From Erigeron canadensis (taxonomy: Eukaryota; Streptophyta; Magnoliopsida; Asterales; Asteraceae), in NCBI RefSeq assembly GCF_010389155.1, contig NC_057763.1, positions 5,456,649-5,520,648 of the forward strand: a stretch of DNA of 64,000 nucleotides, written 5' to 3'. The notes below the pieces were generated by a model. It ran no database searches and was not told where the DNA came from. It saw only the letters and a program-made list of their open reading frames with translations. Below, in pieces: positions 1-12,486 of this stretch. How positions within the stretch are numbered: position 1 is the stretch's first letter; each line of letters starts with the position of its first letter. A program made the position numbers and the translations under genes.

Positions 1-179
1 CAAAGTTACCTTAATCTTCGATTCTCAGAAAATTAAAATCATACACCAATTGGTCGTCATTTCATTAATTTTTTTCTGTATAAAGTTAACATATGAGTGA
101 ACAAGATAAACTTTTGAAATTTTAATTCAATAATCATCAGTTATACGTAGTACATAAAAGGTTTGACCAAAGACACATT

Positions 180-605
180 TCACAACATCATTCTCTTGAA
201 CTCGTCTAAATCCAATAAGCCATCGGAGTTCAAATCATAAGCTTTGATAATCATATTGACATCTATTCCGTCACGTTCGTCGATTAATCCCAAGATTGAC
301 AATGCATTACACAACTCATCACAAGAAATGAAGCCATCACGGTTCTTATCAAACACTTCAAAAGACTTCAACAGATCATTCTCCGAGTCATGTGCCTCTT
401 GTAGGCATATACTATCAAACAAGTTTTTAAACTCATCGAAGTTGAGATTCTTTTTGCCGGCAACACACTCAAGCTCTTTTGGACTTGAACCAAGTTTCAT
501 AGAGCCAAGAAGCCATTGTAGCTCGTCAATGCTCACGGTATCATCACCATTTCGGTCTAGTTTGTTGAACATTAAACGGATGTCATTGGCACTAAAGGTA
601 GTCAT
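180..605 (-). CDS. Calmodulin-like EF-hand calcium sensor (CML), 141 aa
   Basis: A small, single-exon EF-hand protein, expected to bind Ca2+ in the cytosol or nucleus and signal through partner proteins. Three canonical 12-residue loops are visible: EF1 at residues 17-28 (DRNGDDTVSIDE), EF3 at 86-97 (DKNRDGFISCDE) and EF4 at 124-135 (DLNSDGLLDLDE), each ending in the bidentate Glu. The second hand (about 44-61) has lost its loop and keeps only an NFDEF remnant, which is common in plant CMLs. The open frame extends 23 codons upstream to 674, but I chose the Met at 605: the protein then starts four residues before the ANDIRLMFNKLD helix, and the upstream residues are not EF-like. The length fits short CMLs. 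There is no signal peptide or membrane segment. Family assignment is firm; which CML it is I cannot say. Confidence 0.85.
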   Translation of the reverse strand: MTTFSANDIRLMFNKLDRNGDDTVSIDELQWLLGSMKLGSSPKELECVAGKKNLNFDEFKNLFDSICLQEAHDSENDLLKSFEVFDKNRDGFISCDELCNALSILGLIDERDGIDVNMIIKAYDLNSDGLLDLDEFKRMML

Positions 606-660
606 TGTTGTAAAACTTGAATATGTTGTGTTAGTTTGATGGTTCAGTAATAAGTTCGGA

Positions 661-669
661 ATATATATA
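661..669 (-). promoter_or_regulatory. Possible TATA box of the EF-hand gene
   Basis: A TATATATA-type run lies about 55-65 nt upstream of the chosen ATG on the minus strand. This fits a short 5' leader and supports the internal start at 605. AT-rich DNA yields such matches often, so this is weak. Confidence 0.35.
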
Positions 670-1892
670 CACACAAATAGATCGTATAGTTTGTGTTTTT
701 CTTGACCTTATCCCCTACGTTTGGGGCTAATTTAGGGAATAGTTTTTGGAAGTTAGTTTTATTCATATTCGCTTTCTTGTTGGGCCTCATCTATTTTTCC
801 GTTTGGGCAGTCTGCAAACAATAAAAGGCATCAAAAGTAGAACTAATATAAGCGACCATTGACCAATAAAATAGGTCTGTTTACCGGTAACATGTTCTAA
901 AGTTGGGTTTCAACTTTATTAGTAAGTCGAAGGTTTTTAATCTATAGCTTAAAACTAAAAATTAAACTTTAAAAATTATCTTTGAATTTTGATTTTTAGT
1001 TTTAATTTAATGGTAAAAATAATCAACTTTATTTATAAAGTTAATATCAACCAGTGGCGGAGCTATGTGATGACCAAGGGCCGTCATGACAACCCCACAA
1101 TATCTATAAAACTCTGTATTTCTAATACTATTTTTTGTATTTATTTAGTTGCTAAAAGGTAATTGACAATCTCAGACTAAGGTAATTTAAGTATGTAATT
1201 TAATTTTACTCTTGTTAATATTATTAACTTTAAAAAATCTCAATTCTTTCAGGTTTTTTTGTTTGGAAATAAGATTTTATTAAAACATCAAGAAATTGCA
1301 AGTTGAAAATCTTAGGAACATCAATTTAATTACAATCATAAAGTTTGGGCGGCTCTGTCACACAAACCACGACGAGCTAAAATTACAACAACAATTGGAC
1401 ATCCAAATAAATGCAAACTGAAACAATATTTTTAAATACGTCTTCACTCGGTTCAATATAGCGAATTATGCATGTGTTTCCACATGAACCACCATCACAC
1501 GAAACAAATAGGTTCCAAGACTCTTTTAAACTTTAGGGAAGCATGAAGATCCAATCAATCTACCTAATCCACAAGAAATCACACATGTAATCCTCTTATG
1601 GAACGACGCTTAACATTTAATTTTTAAACAAAATTAATTTTGCATTGTAAATGTGAAAATAGTGTTTTAAACACAAAGTTGTTTTATTAAAGGTAACTAT
1701 TATCTACATTTGTCGACTTAATCAATTGAAAGAGTGTCATAAATTTATACAGAGAATTACTTTACATTGACATAACACCCATCATCCCAACTAATGGAAT
1801 AAAAATTAGGGTACATACTCTTAAATCAAAAAACTCTATAATCTTGACATCTTGAAATCCCTTTTCACTATCAATTCTTCATTCTCGTACTT
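670..1892. other. Intergenic, no gene recognised
   Basis: AT-rich DNA with no convincing coding frame. At about 1054 there is a phrase (CAGTGGCGGAGC) of the kind that opens many plant transposons, but I found no matching right end. At 1430-1600 the minus strand has short broken frames that I could not assign. Confidence 0.4.
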
Positions 1893-2212
1893 TCTAGTTA
1901 ACTCAAGTGGTTGAGCACCTGCTTTACAAGCAGGAGGTCTTGGGTTCAAGATTTGGGAAGTACATAGGAAGTTTTTCTATGAAGGCTTGGTTTGGGTATA
2001 CCTAGGTTCAAGTCTGAGAAGACAGAGTTTATCCCTATTGATCGTCGTGCCTTTGGTCGGATTAGTAGGGGGTTTTCCCCCCATCGGGTATTTGAACTAG
2101 GCATTTCTACTTCGAGGGAGCTCTCTAGCACAGACCCGGTTAAGACAACGTATGTTAGACCTTCCGCTACGACACGAAGTTCTCAAGCGAAATTTACCTT
2201 TCAAAAAAAAAA
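1893..2212 (+). mobile_element. tRNA-derived SINE, copy 1 (family 'V')
   Basis: The head looks like a tRNA: an A-box-like AACTCAAGTGGTTGAGC, an anticodon-type stem CCTGC/GCAGG around loop TTTACAA, and a B-box-like GGGTTCAAG. A body of about 250 bp and an A-rich tail follow. The same sequence recurs inverted at 10073-10404 and, without the head, at 63497-63708. The loop carries TAC at the anticodon position, suggesting a tRNA-Val ancestor (inference). The open frames in both directions here are chance. The 5' boundary is approximate. Confidence 0.75.
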
Positions 2213-3183
2213 ATAAAAAAATTAAAAAAATTTCTTGCGTTCTCAAACGGACCCGGTCTTAGTGTTTTCATTTTAAAAACACCGACAAGTAATGAATATA
2301 ATCCTTTAAAATGCTTTCTTTATGGTCTTTTCCATCCTCATAAAGGTAAAAGGATTTGGCATTTTGAAAACACCAACAAGTAATGATAGCTTTCTTTTTT
2401 TGGTATTTTGTAATGCAAAATACGTAGAAACTTATGATTGCCCACACATCATACACTAAAACTTTTAGAAGATCAAAAAATTTCATCCATCTCTTTATAG
2501 GAGAGTGTACCTTGACGGAGATGCCATAGAGTTAAGGCATTATGTCCCTCGTCAAGAGTCTAGGAGATACGGACCCACAACGGGGATCAATGTGAAACGT
2601 ATATAGCGGAACTTATATATTTATATCTTAGTAGATTCCTCATTATTATTAGGGTATATCCTCAGTAATTATATATATATATATATATATGGCTAAGAGA
2701 AAATATTATGAATTTGTTTTCATCTTCACCCTTCAAATTAAATCAACATTTAATCTCAATCATTGAAAATAAAAGACACAATTTAGGAAGGAATGTGTTA
2801 TATTAAAAGTTTAAAACATGTATTTAATAAGAATGAGAATAAAACATGTATTAACTATTGATGAGAATTAAAAAACAAGAATGAGGCTAATATTTCAATT
2901 ACACGTTGTTGATTAATTTCATGCCATAATATGTGAAAGCATCACTCTATATATGAAATGTTCATTGTGTAAGTACATAATTTTGAACAAATAGAAGTTT
3001 TTATTGGGGCTTATAATGTATTATATGTTTTTTTTAACAAATTAACAAATAGTTTTTATATTACAAATAGGAAAGCAAAAATATATGTGATACAGGCATT
3101 AGGAAATGAAATTTCTGTTTATTAATATGATAATTAAAATAGTTTCACCATTTTGATTGGATTATTCTTTTATGTTATAAATA
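2213..3183. other. Intergenic, AT-rich, microsatellite
   Basis: No gene recognised. It contains an (AT)n run at about 2668-2690 and a short phrase (ACACC[GA]ACAAGTAATGA) repeated about 90 bp apart at about 2280 and 2370. Confidence 0.4.
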
Positions 3184-3633
3184 GTAGTTAATTAACCCGG
3201 GCATATCAATCAAAGTTCTATAAAAACACATTTTCGCCACCGAAGCTGTGATAGTTTAACATACTCGTATCCTCAAAAGTCAAAATAGTACATCTTATAA
3301 GTTATAATTAGTTTATTAACTTGCATAATATGTGGATAATTAAAAATCTGTTATGACAAAATTATTTAGATGATGAAACTTAAAAGACAATGTATAATTT
3401 ATTAGTGTTTTTTCATTAAAAAAATTAAAATATATATATATTTTAAAAATAACATTATAAAATAACAAAAATAAAAATGTAATAAATTGTAAGAAGAAAA
3501 GTGATTATGACATCATAAATAAATTTTAAAAAAAAAATCTAACTTAATTTTAAAAAATAATTTGGATGTGACAAAGAAGTAATATTTATGGAATAATGAT
3601 GTCACAACAATCCTCTTTTATTTAATATAAAGA
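3184..3633 (-). mobile_element. Non-autonomous Helitron
   Basis: Read on the minus strand it starts TCTTTATATTAAATAAAAGA after an A and ends with CCCGGGTTAATTAACTAC, close to the Helitron 5' TC and 3' CTRR ends. It has no coding capacity. An element of the same family and size lies in the opposite orientation at 51414-51846. They share phrases such as TTTATTTATGATGTCATAA and ATTATGCA(A/G)GTTAATAA, which supports the boundaries. Confidence 0.65.
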
Positions 3634-4575
3634 TGGGTAAATATTACAACCATTGAAACGAATTAGACAAATTTGATAAAATCCCTTCTTAGTGAAACAA
3701 ATTTATTTTAAAGATAATTATTAAGAAAAATGCACGCTAAATTTTAAAAAATATATATTTAGTTAAAAGCTATGAGTAATAATCAAATAAATGCTTCCTA
3801 AATTTGGTATACTTTTTTTTTCCATATAAATATCAATTGTAAAAACTTTATGCTAATTATAATAAACAAAGCCTTCAGCAAGAATAACCATACCTATACA
3901 TATGGATTGACTAAAAACTAAGAGAATTAAAGTATTTCTAAACAACCTACGGAGCAAAGTACCTTAGGCCGCTAAGGTAAACTAAATCTTAGTCTACTCA
4001 CAAAAACGCTCACAAAACGACAAAGGAAACCTACACACCTAGTCCTCTAGAACTGTCTAATGAGTACACCCGACAACAAAAGAATAATGAAAAGTAGTAA
4101 CAAGCGACCTTATTAACTAAAAGCACAGGTTTAACAAAACATATATAATAACAACCAAATAGAACGTAGACAAATTTAAAAGTGTTTCAAGTCAATAGTA
4201 GTTATAGTTAATTCATTTACAGACCACTTTTCAATTAGTTTATCTGGACTTGATCTCGTGTGAATTAAAGAGAACAAATAATTGTCTAATCATGTTTATG
4301 AAATATAATTGATCATAAAATGTCTTCATTGTCTAACTAAAGCAGCGTTACAAAAACCGATTTAAACGGAATAGTTTTATAGATATTCGGTTAGTTGGCC
4401 GGTTTAACTAAGACCATTTCTTTTATAGTTAAACTGGTGGAAGGGACCAGTCGGTTTTTCAGTTATATCTATATAATGGTTGGAGAAAATCAGTAAACAA
4501 AGAATCAAACAGGATATATGTAATCTTTGAAAGCGTATAATCACTTTCGGATTTAATCAATTCGGCAGTTCACCT
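3634..4575. other. Intergenic, no gene recognised
   Basis: AT-rich sequence with stops in all frames. Nothing assigned. Confidence 0.4.
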
Positions 4576-5366
4576 TGTTAGAATATGAGCACATAAACAT
4601 ATAACAATTCACGAGTACGCAGCGGAAAGAAACGTATATGCAATACTATTAATTAACAAAGAGAGAATCGAAACGTGTACCTTTACGCAAAAGTTCCAAT
4701 AATATTATTAATAATATAACTATTATTAGTTAGGGTCTAAAGTAAAACCCCTCAATGATCGCACACTAGACACCCCTTATACCGTATGCTAGTATTCCGA
4801 TCACGAACTAAACAACCTTTTGTTTATACCCTTTATTCGAAATCTCATGACCTGAAACCTATAGTGGTCGACAAAACCAAAGCTCCATGATGGGCATTAG
4901 TTATATGCATATGTTTCTTATGGATTTCGAAAGGCACAAACTAAAACCGACTTAGATAGTTCGGCCGAATAGAAGAAAAGGAGAGAAGTTGAGAGTTTTG
5001 CTTGTGTGAATGAATGCTTAACCCTTAGATTTAAGCCTCTATTTATAGGGAAATATTAGGGCATAATGACTTGGTAAACAAGTCAATTAAGGCCTCTAAT
5101 GAGCCTAGAAAAACCGGGGCCCCTTTAGTCCAATTAGAGTCCAACCCTAATTATCTTATTTCACAATTAAACCCCCTTCTAATTAATTTAAATACAATTA
5201 ACCCTTTAACTTATTTAAATTAATCATTTCGTGATCAAACTAATTAATATATTACTTTAATATATTAATTAATAATATAGAGTTACCGTGTCATTTCGTG
5301 TGACCCCATAGGCTTAAATTATTTCCGGACATACGTTTTATTATTTAACATGATCACACTCCAACA
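4576..5366 (-). mobile_element. Solo LTR with perfect target duplication
   Basis: A 791-bp block bounded by TGTTAGAATATGAGC on the left and ACTCCAACA on the right, that is 5'-TG...CA-3'. It is flanked by a perfect 5-bp direct repeat CACCT (4571-4575 and 5367-5371). There is no second LTR or internal region, so it is the product of LTR-LTR recombination. On the minus strand a promoter-like CCTATAAATAGAGG lies near 5040, which suggests the LTR reads that way. Copia or gypsy origin cannot be decided. Confidence 0.8.
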
Positions 5367-6819
5367 CACCTAAACTATTTAATCGGATATAATTCAAAGA
5401 TATTTTGTGTGTTGATGTTTAAGAATGTATGAATCAGAGAATGCAGAATCATCGAACCAGATTAATAAATCACATGTATAATAATGGTTTTGGCAGTGAA
5501 TTACATTAGTTTACAAAGTTGGCAAAATCAACCCCAGCAGTTGTTTGAGACATTTTTACCATAAAAAATGAATTAAGATTTGATATAACATGTCATATTT
5601 CAAAATGGGTAGTGATATTTTCACAACACTTTTCAGCCATCCACAACATATGTATATATTTTACTATACAATGTATAACTGTGTAAAACAATGATTGTTG
5701 TAGATGGCTAATTTGTGTTGTGGATTGCTGTAAGTAATTCTGTTGGGTGGGTATCCAGCAGCATACATTATTTTCCACAGCCGCTAATATGAAATTATCT
5801 TGTTAGAACTTAGAAAGCTCATATTTTATTTTCAATGAGAAATTCAGGGTTTAATCCTTGATATGGATAATTTAAAGTTAGTTCAAGAGATAAGTAGATC
5901 TTCCTTTTATAGAAATATCATTTTCCTAAGCTAAGAATCATACGAGTATAAAATTTAAGAATGGGCATACATATATAGGAAACAAGCTAGCATTTGATGG
6001 AAGGTTTTTCATTGGTGAACGCTGGACACGATGCCTGATTTGGTAACAAGCCTCGATAATATTATCGGGCCATTTATATGTACTGTACTTTTTAGTTCCA
6101 ATTTAAATATTATAAAAATCGTTTTAGTATTCTTCAAAATGAAATCTTCAATTTCAAAAACATCAAATGATACTTACCCTAATATGCTTTGTAATGCTAA
6201 AAAGATGATACTATCCTCGGTAATTTGATACTTGTGTTCTGAAGATATTGTAATCTTCAATTTGTATATTGTATCTATTTTTATGCATGGATTCGTACGT
6301 TCAGTTCTTTTCGATTATTTTTGTCGTTAACCATCTTAATAATGAACACAAATTAACATAAAGATGCCTAATTGGACGAATATGAACATGTTTATTTGGC
6401 TACTATTTTGTAAATGTACAAGAGGACAAAAAATCGTTTTATTAATTTATCCATTCATGTACATGAAAATTTAAAAAAAGGGAAAATTGTGCAAGAAAGC
6501 AACAAAAAAACCCATAGGAAAAAATTAACCCCGAGCGAATTCAGTTGTGACAAAATCCGAGCAATGAAACGGGATGCGATGTGGTCGAATCAAACTCGTC
6601 ACATCACAAAATCACTATTAGTGTAGAACATAATTAGCTTATTCTGTTAAAACTAAACAAATAAACACAAGCAGATATTATTTGTATGAGATTACAATTT
6701 ACAACCAAAACGTTTCAACAACAAAATCATTACTTGAGCCAATTCCCGTCACAATTTCCTCGGCAACCAGTTATTCAACAATGAATTCTTCAACAACCAT
6801 CATCGAAAATTTCATCACC
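5367..6819. other. Intergenic, no gene recognised
   Basis: Only short random frames (for example 6031-6228 and 6414-6626) with no recognisable protein. A 14-bp perfect palindrome CGATAATATTATCG lies near 6053. Confidence 0.4.
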
Positions 6820-7180
6820 ACCACACTTGTCTAAACTAGACAAATATCTTCGCGATACGGCAGTGTGGCGACGACGACGACGGTTGGTGGCGGTAATGAC
6901 GGTAGCGGTGGTGGAGGCGACGGGTGGTGGCGGCTGTGGCGGTGGTGGTGGCACTGGCAATGGCGGTCGTGTGATTATCCATTTAAAAACAATTGATGTA
7001 AAAAAGGTAGTGTAGTTATTTTCATAGTTGAAAGATGTATGTTAGTAATTAATTTCATTAAGGTTATTATAAGTATATTAAATAGAGATATTTAAATGAA
7101 TGAATATAAATGAGAGGGTAGTTTGAGTTTATCAAGTTATTTTTTGAAAGTTTTGAATAGAGTACATGCATTATAAGGTA
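6820..7180. repeat. GGTGGCGG-rich repeat segment
   Basis: A sharp GC-rich island (about 6845-6970) of GGTGGCGG/GACGACGA-like units in AT-rich DNA, followed by an AT-rich tail. The same layout recurs at about 26345-26560 and 35460-35700, and inverted at the end of the Helitron at 36023-36252. It is therefore likely the 3' end of a non-autonomous Helitron family, not a glycine-rich protein gene (inference). Confidence 0.4.
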
Positions 7181-7914
7181 GTGTAGAAGATAAATGACCA
7201 CGATATTTTTACTTACGAGTAAACCAAAACAAAACAAAACAAGCGGAAGAAATCCGGTTCAATAACAAAAGAAAAATAGAGCTGTAAAACACAACCTTTT
7301 GGTGAAATCTTGGCTAAATATTTATGTGGATCCATACCTCGGCAATTTTGCAATCAATCGCTACCTTTTGCTGTAAAATAATGGGCATACACAATCCTAA
7401 GCACCTAAAAAGCGGACAGAGGAGGATCTCTCCTGAAAAGGAAAGATTTGCGTATATACTCATTTGGTCCAACGGCGAGTGTGTTCATCTGATCACGACT
7501 ACGTTGATATTTTTTTTATTTCAGCGACATTTTTTTATTATAAATATAGCCAGAGGCTAAGAAAATACAGCAGGCCGAGATGGCCTAATAAGAAAATAGA
7601 TACACTTAATAATAAAATCTAACTTGAAAGTGCACCAATATATAACTTTTTAAAAATAAAAAAAAATGTATTCTAAATGTATATGTATTAAGCTGAAACC
7701 GGACATAGCTTTTAAGTTTCTCAATGTTCAACTTTGGTGAAAAACAAACTAAAATGGTTGCAGCTTGAGCTTGTGGTATTGGTGTAAAACATTGATTTGA
7801 GGCAAAAAATTTCGAACACTCATAACATCAAAAACTGATTCAATCGATCATTCAAATGATTAGTTTCACAACAAACCTTGTAACTAGTTATAACAATCTT
7901 ATTTTTAATACTCC
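7181..7914. other. Intergenic, no gene recognised
   Basis: AT-rich sequence. The open frame 7324-7560 has no family features. Confidence 0.35.
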
Positions 7915-8095
7915 GTAACATATTATTCTACTCTTACTCCTAAACTACCTCGAATGTCTAGAATAGAGTCCATGATTTTCTAAGCCTAAGTACTCCTCTC
8001 CACCCTACCCCGGCAATGTAAGGAGTGAATCCTGAACTCGATAGCTGATCCCAAGGTACTTATAAGAGCTTACTGATGAGTCATTAACTCCACTG
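7915..8095 (-). mobile_element. Degenerate tRNA-derived SINE (family 'B')
   Basis: On the minus strand there is a tRNA-like head (TGACTCATCAGTAAGCTC, then GAGTTCAGGATTCAC as a decayed B box) and a 3' end TTTAGGAGTAAGAGTAGAATA. The 3' end closely matches that of the SINE at 49266-49415, so I treat the two as one family. Boundaries are approximate. Confidence 0.45.
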
Positions 8096-8769
8096 ACAAC
8101 ATATTTTATCATACTCATTTATATATAATCAACTACAAGCTAAATCAAACATGTGGTATTATTGTATTTAAACATGTATAACCCAAATAAAATCATCAGG
8201 CTTATATACTTTTTAACAGTTTTAGTTACAAAAGCACAAATACGAGCACCAAAATGTTGAAGTTGTGAAGTGTATGTGTGTTGTATTTGTAGGCCCAAAC
8301 CAAATAGCGACACAACCTTAAACGCCAATAACTATAAACATAACAAATTATGGGATATGTTGGTCCCTCACTTCCTTCCAATTATCAATCATACTTCCCC
8401 TCATTTTTCAAGTTGTAGTGGCCGGTGGGTGATGAATATAAACATAGGTAAAAGAGAAGTGATATTAGTACCACTTATTTTGATATTTTTATTATTATTA
8501 TGCTTATGAATTTGTACAATCAGTTGTAAAAATTGTATGTTGCGATACATTAATCAAAATTCATGGTACAAATATCATCTACCATAAGTAAACATATATA
8601 TTTACCTTATCCCAAAGATCATTCATGTAAAATTTTCAGGAGACGGGATTAATTTGTTTGAATTAATTTATTACTAAAGTGTTAAAATATGTTGTGTATG
8701 ATTTTGACCGCTGAATTATTATAAAACTGATAATATGTAGAACACAAATATATATATATATATATATAA
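8096..8769. other. Intergenic ending in a TA microsatellite
   Basis: No gene recognised. A (TA)n run at about 8749-8768 directly abuts the next Helitron. Confidence 0.4.
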
Positions 8770-9813
8770 CTAGGTCTTTTACCCGCACGATGTGTGGTTG
8801 CTTAAAAGTATAGTTGATTTAAGTCGGCTAAAAGTTTAGAATGTCAACAATTATTAGTAATTTGTTTTTGCGTTTTATAAACACTGATAAAAACTCATCT
8901 AAATATTATGTGGTGGCATCATGTATTCATACGTTTAACTTGTAGTTTTTGATGATAATTTATCAGTTTAAAGAAAGTTTTTACAATCTTAAAACCCTTT
9001 AGATTTTATCATGTTAACTATAACATTTGTTACTTGAAATCAAATAAATTTTAACAAATCAATTGATATTCTGTTGCGGTTGTGATTTTATTAACTAAAT
9101 AAAATGGTGCTTGTTTTTAGTTAAAAAGAAGATTTGATATTTAATATGACTGGTAATTGTTGTTAAAAAGAAATATGCCTAATAATCAAAAACTACCTTT
9201 TAAATATCTTTTTATCTTTGCTTAAAAATAATTGTCATTGAAGTTTACGATTTCCTTTATAATTTTATAAGATAAATAATTTTATTTAATTGTCAAAGAA
9301 CTGATATGATGTACCTAATTGCTATTTGAATGACAAGTTAACTCAAGAAGACAATGTTCTTAAGCTAACATTAAAAATAACATCATAAATAAAGTAAAAA
9401 GCAAAACAAAAAATTAAGTAACAATATTAAGAAAACATTGTTATGGTCTTATGGATGTCTCCATCTTACTAAAACATGAGGAAAAAGAAAATCAAAATAT
9501 ACTATGCAAGACAACAAAAAATTCTAAATGAACCTTAGGATCAAAAACAAATTCTTTTTGTGTTTTGGAAAGTGAATCTTTTGGTTGGAAGATAATTTTA
9601 AGAAATTTATTATGAATATATATTGTGATTAAAAGTGATCGAGTTTTACAATTGAAAACATATATTAGAGATATTTATTATTAAATAATATTGTAAAAAA
9701 ATTATAAAGATGACACATAAGCTTTTATCCCATGTGTCAATTTTAAAAAATAACTTTAAATTGAAGATACCTTTAAAAAGCTAGGATTCCTACTGTTTTA
9801 ATATGTATATAGA
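8770..9813 (-). mobile_element. Non-autonomous Helitron
   Basis: On the minus strand it starts TCTATATACATATTAAAACA after an A and ends ...GCGGGTAAAAGACCTAG before a T. These are the expected TC start, CTAG end and A/T insertion site. Length is about 1044 bp with no Rep/helicase frame, so it would depend on another element for movement. Confidence 0.65.
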
Positions 9814-10072
9814 TATTATATAATAATACACAGAAGATTTTCATGATGCCTAATAATTTTAAATTATTAAAAAAAGTTATTTTATTTGTTTTATTTTTAT
9901 ATTTGTTTTAATTAAACTGAAACTTTAGTATCCTTAGTAGAAATGACTGCCCATGTATCAAGAATAATATCCCAAGAGTCATTCATGTAAGATTTTCGAG
10001 ATGGGAACTGAAATTGTATGGTTGAGATAGCATATTTGCACATGAACCATTCATAATGTAATGAACTCTATT

Positions 10073-10404
10073 TTTTGAAAGATGAATTTCACTTGAAAAC
10101 TTCGTGTCGAGATTCGATAGCGGGAGGTCTAACATACGTTGTCTTAACTGGGTCCGCGTTAGAGAGCTCCCTCGAAGTAGAAATGTCTATTTCAAATACC
10201 CGATGGGGGGACAGCCCCATACTAACCCGCCCTAAGGCACGGCGAACAATAGGGGTAAACCCTGCCTCCTCAAACTTGAACCTGGGTATACCCAAGCTAA
10301 GCCTTCATAGAAAGACTTCTTATGTACTTTCCAAGTCTTGAACCCAAGATCTCTTGCTTGTAAGGCAAGTGCTCAACCACTTGAGCTAACTAGGAAGTAC
10401 TGTT
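10073..10404 (-). mobile_element. tRNA-derived SINE, copy 2 (family 'V')
   Basis: A full-length copy in inverse orientation to the one at 1893. The tRNA-like head is at the right (anticodon stem CTTGC/GCAAG around CTTACAA, B-box-like GGGTTCAAG) and the short poly(A) tail is at the left. It is flanked by a perfect 12-bp duplication ATGAACTCTATT (10061-10072 and 10405-10416). This proves insertion by target-primed reverse transcription and fixes both ends at 332 bp. Confidence 0.85.
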
Positions 10405-10635
10405 ATGAACTCTATTATTTACTATTACTATATTTTAATTTTGAACGACAAAATTGTTTACTACTAATTATTAATGTATTTTGATTTTTGAGGATATAAT
10501 GTTAGTTTATAAAATCCCATAGTATCTTGTTTACGTTTGTTATTGATGCGATTTCGTCATGCTAAAATCTAAAAATTGCATACAAAAAACGTATAAAAAT
10601 TTGCAATATCGATTGGGACAAATTAAAAAAAATTA

Positions 10636-11991
10636 TATCGTGGTAGATTAACTCTCATTACTTCGGTGCTTGGAACACTCGGTACTTATCTATTCTCTTT
10701 ATTTCGTGTTCCAGCATCTATTCTGTGTAAACTGGAAAGCATGAGAGCTAAGTTTTTTTGGGGAGGATCCGGGGAGTGTAGGAAATTAAACGGCTTGGAT
10801 AAAATGGCCATTGATTCTTGCAGAAAAATCTGTAGGTGGACTTGGTGTTGGAAGCCTAAAGGCATGTAATTTGGCTCTCTTATACAAATGGAGATGGCGG
10901 ATTCTTACGAATCCTAACGCATTATGGGCTAAAGTCATTATTTCAATTCATGGTATGGAAAGCGTATTCAATCAGCAAGCAAAGCATAATGGAATATGGT
11001 CAAGGATTTGTAAAACGATTACTTATGCCCATGATCAGTTCAAGCTTCCCCAATCAGTTATCGGGCGTCAAGTTGGAAATGGATGTAGCACTAGACTTTG
11101 GAAAGATATTTGGATCGGGGAAATGACTTTGGCCAGCAGATACCCCAAACTTTTTGCACTCGAAAATCAGCCTAATTGCTTTATTTTGGATTGGTGTATT
11201 GACAATTCTTGGAAATGGGAATGGAGAAGAAATAATTCTTGGAAATGGGAATGGAGAAGAAATCTTAGAGTGGGATGTGAGGAGGCTCAACTGGTAAACC
11301 TACTAGCTGATCCACAAAACAAAAGATTGTCTAATGCACCTGACTCATGGCAATGGAAATGTAAAAGTAACACGTCTTTCTCAGTTAAAGATATAAGAAA
11401 AGACCTAGATTTGGCAATTCTTTCTATTGAAGATCAGCTGACATGCTGGAACTCCATGGTGCCTAAGAAAGTCAATATCTTCACATGAAGATTGTTGAGA
11501 GATCATCTACCCACGAGGCTGAACCTTAGTATTAGATGCATCGAGCTTGATTCTATTAGTTATCCGATTTGTAATATGGGGGCTGAAACATCGAATCAGA
11601 TTTTGAAGGATTGTACACAATCAATCGAGGTAAGAATTCTATTATCAAATTGGCTTCAACTTGATATTCCCGACGAGCAACAAAATAACATCTTGGAGTG
11701 GGTATCGGGACTTCACGTGACAACGCGATTTAAGACTATTATTCAAGCAATATGCTTTGTGTGGTGGTGGGTTATTTGGAAACATGAGAACAACGTGGCC
11801 TTCAATGACAATAAGAATTACTAGTTTAGATCTTTTTCATGACATTGTTTCTTATTCTTTCTTTTGCATTAAGTACCGTACTAGGAAAAATAACATAAAT
11901 TGGTCACTATGACAGGTTTGCCCCCATTTATTTTTTGTAATTCTTTGATGTAATTTTTGGTGTCTTTCAGTCTTTTGTCGAAAGTCATATC
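10636..11991 (+). pseudogene. LINE (L1-type) ORF2 C-terminal remnant
   Basis: The end of an L1-type non-LTR retrotransposon. Conceptual translation gives the segment that follows the reverse transcriptase palm (RLTLITSVLGTLGTYLFSLF, then KFFWGGSG and GGLGVGSLKACNLALLYKW). A long C-terminal domain of the zf-RVT type follows, ending near WWWVIWKHENNVAF. The frame is broken by a shift near 10820, a stop at 11486-11488 and another after 11820; similarity resumes in a further frame to about 11914. A 30-bp in-frame duplication (11204-11233/11234-11263) doubles NSWKWEWRRN. The rest of ORF2 and all of ORF1 are missing, the usual 5' truncation. The 3' end is split by the gypsy element at 11992; its A-tail probably lies at 16930-16943. 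Confidence 0.75.
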
Positions 11992-12386
11992 TGATGATGT
12001 ACCCACCTAGACCTCCAACACCTAGAGAGACGCTGACCACACGCAGGGTACCACGTATAGACTTCACCCAGGCTACACTATACAGCCTGGGGAAAAAAGA
12101 TAAGCACAAAAGAGATATCACCATATCATTTCCTTAAATAATGGAGATCGTTGCTAAAGATAAGGAAGATAGAAGACGCGTGAGAAGACTCCTTCTCAAA
12201 GGAGTTCACTATAAAAGGGGGGAAACCCTAAAGCTAGAGGTAAGTACAATCTCGGTGAAAAACCATAAACGTATAACAACACTTATCTAACCGGCGTACA
12301 AGGGAGGAACACTCCTACCAACGGGGAATCGCCAACGAATCATCCCTAACACTTCAAACCCTCACGCCCAATCCGCTGTACAAACA
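11992..12386 (+). repeat. 5' LTR of the gypsy element
   Basis: 395 bp, begins TGATGATGTACC and ends GTACAAACA. It includes a TATA-like CACTATAAAAGGGG near 12209, so transcription would start inside the LTR. It differs from the right copy by many substitutions and a small indel near 12070. Confidence 0.8.
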
Positions 12387-12486
12387 ATTGGTGGCATCCG
12401 TGGGACACCCGCTCTCTACCAATATAGAACTCACAGAAAACCCTAAAATTTTTCTTTTCCCTCATCCCGATTCCCCGTAGTAAAAC

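Noticed and set aside
1946..2216. Open frames on both strands
   Set aside because: They fall inside the SINE and recur with it at 10075-10341.
6045..6070. TAATATTA-type palindrome resembling a geminivirus origin
   Set aside because: The nonanucleotide TAATATTAC is not present and no Rep-like frame is nearby.
6827..7015. Small Gly/Val/Arg-rich open frame that resembles a glycine-rich protein
   Set aside because: It lies in a repeat tract found at several other places, and has no signal peptide or conserved start.
10330..10400. Possible tRNA gene (anticodon-like stem and B box)
   Set aside because: The cloverleaf is incomplete, and the segment is the head of a SINE with its own target duplication.
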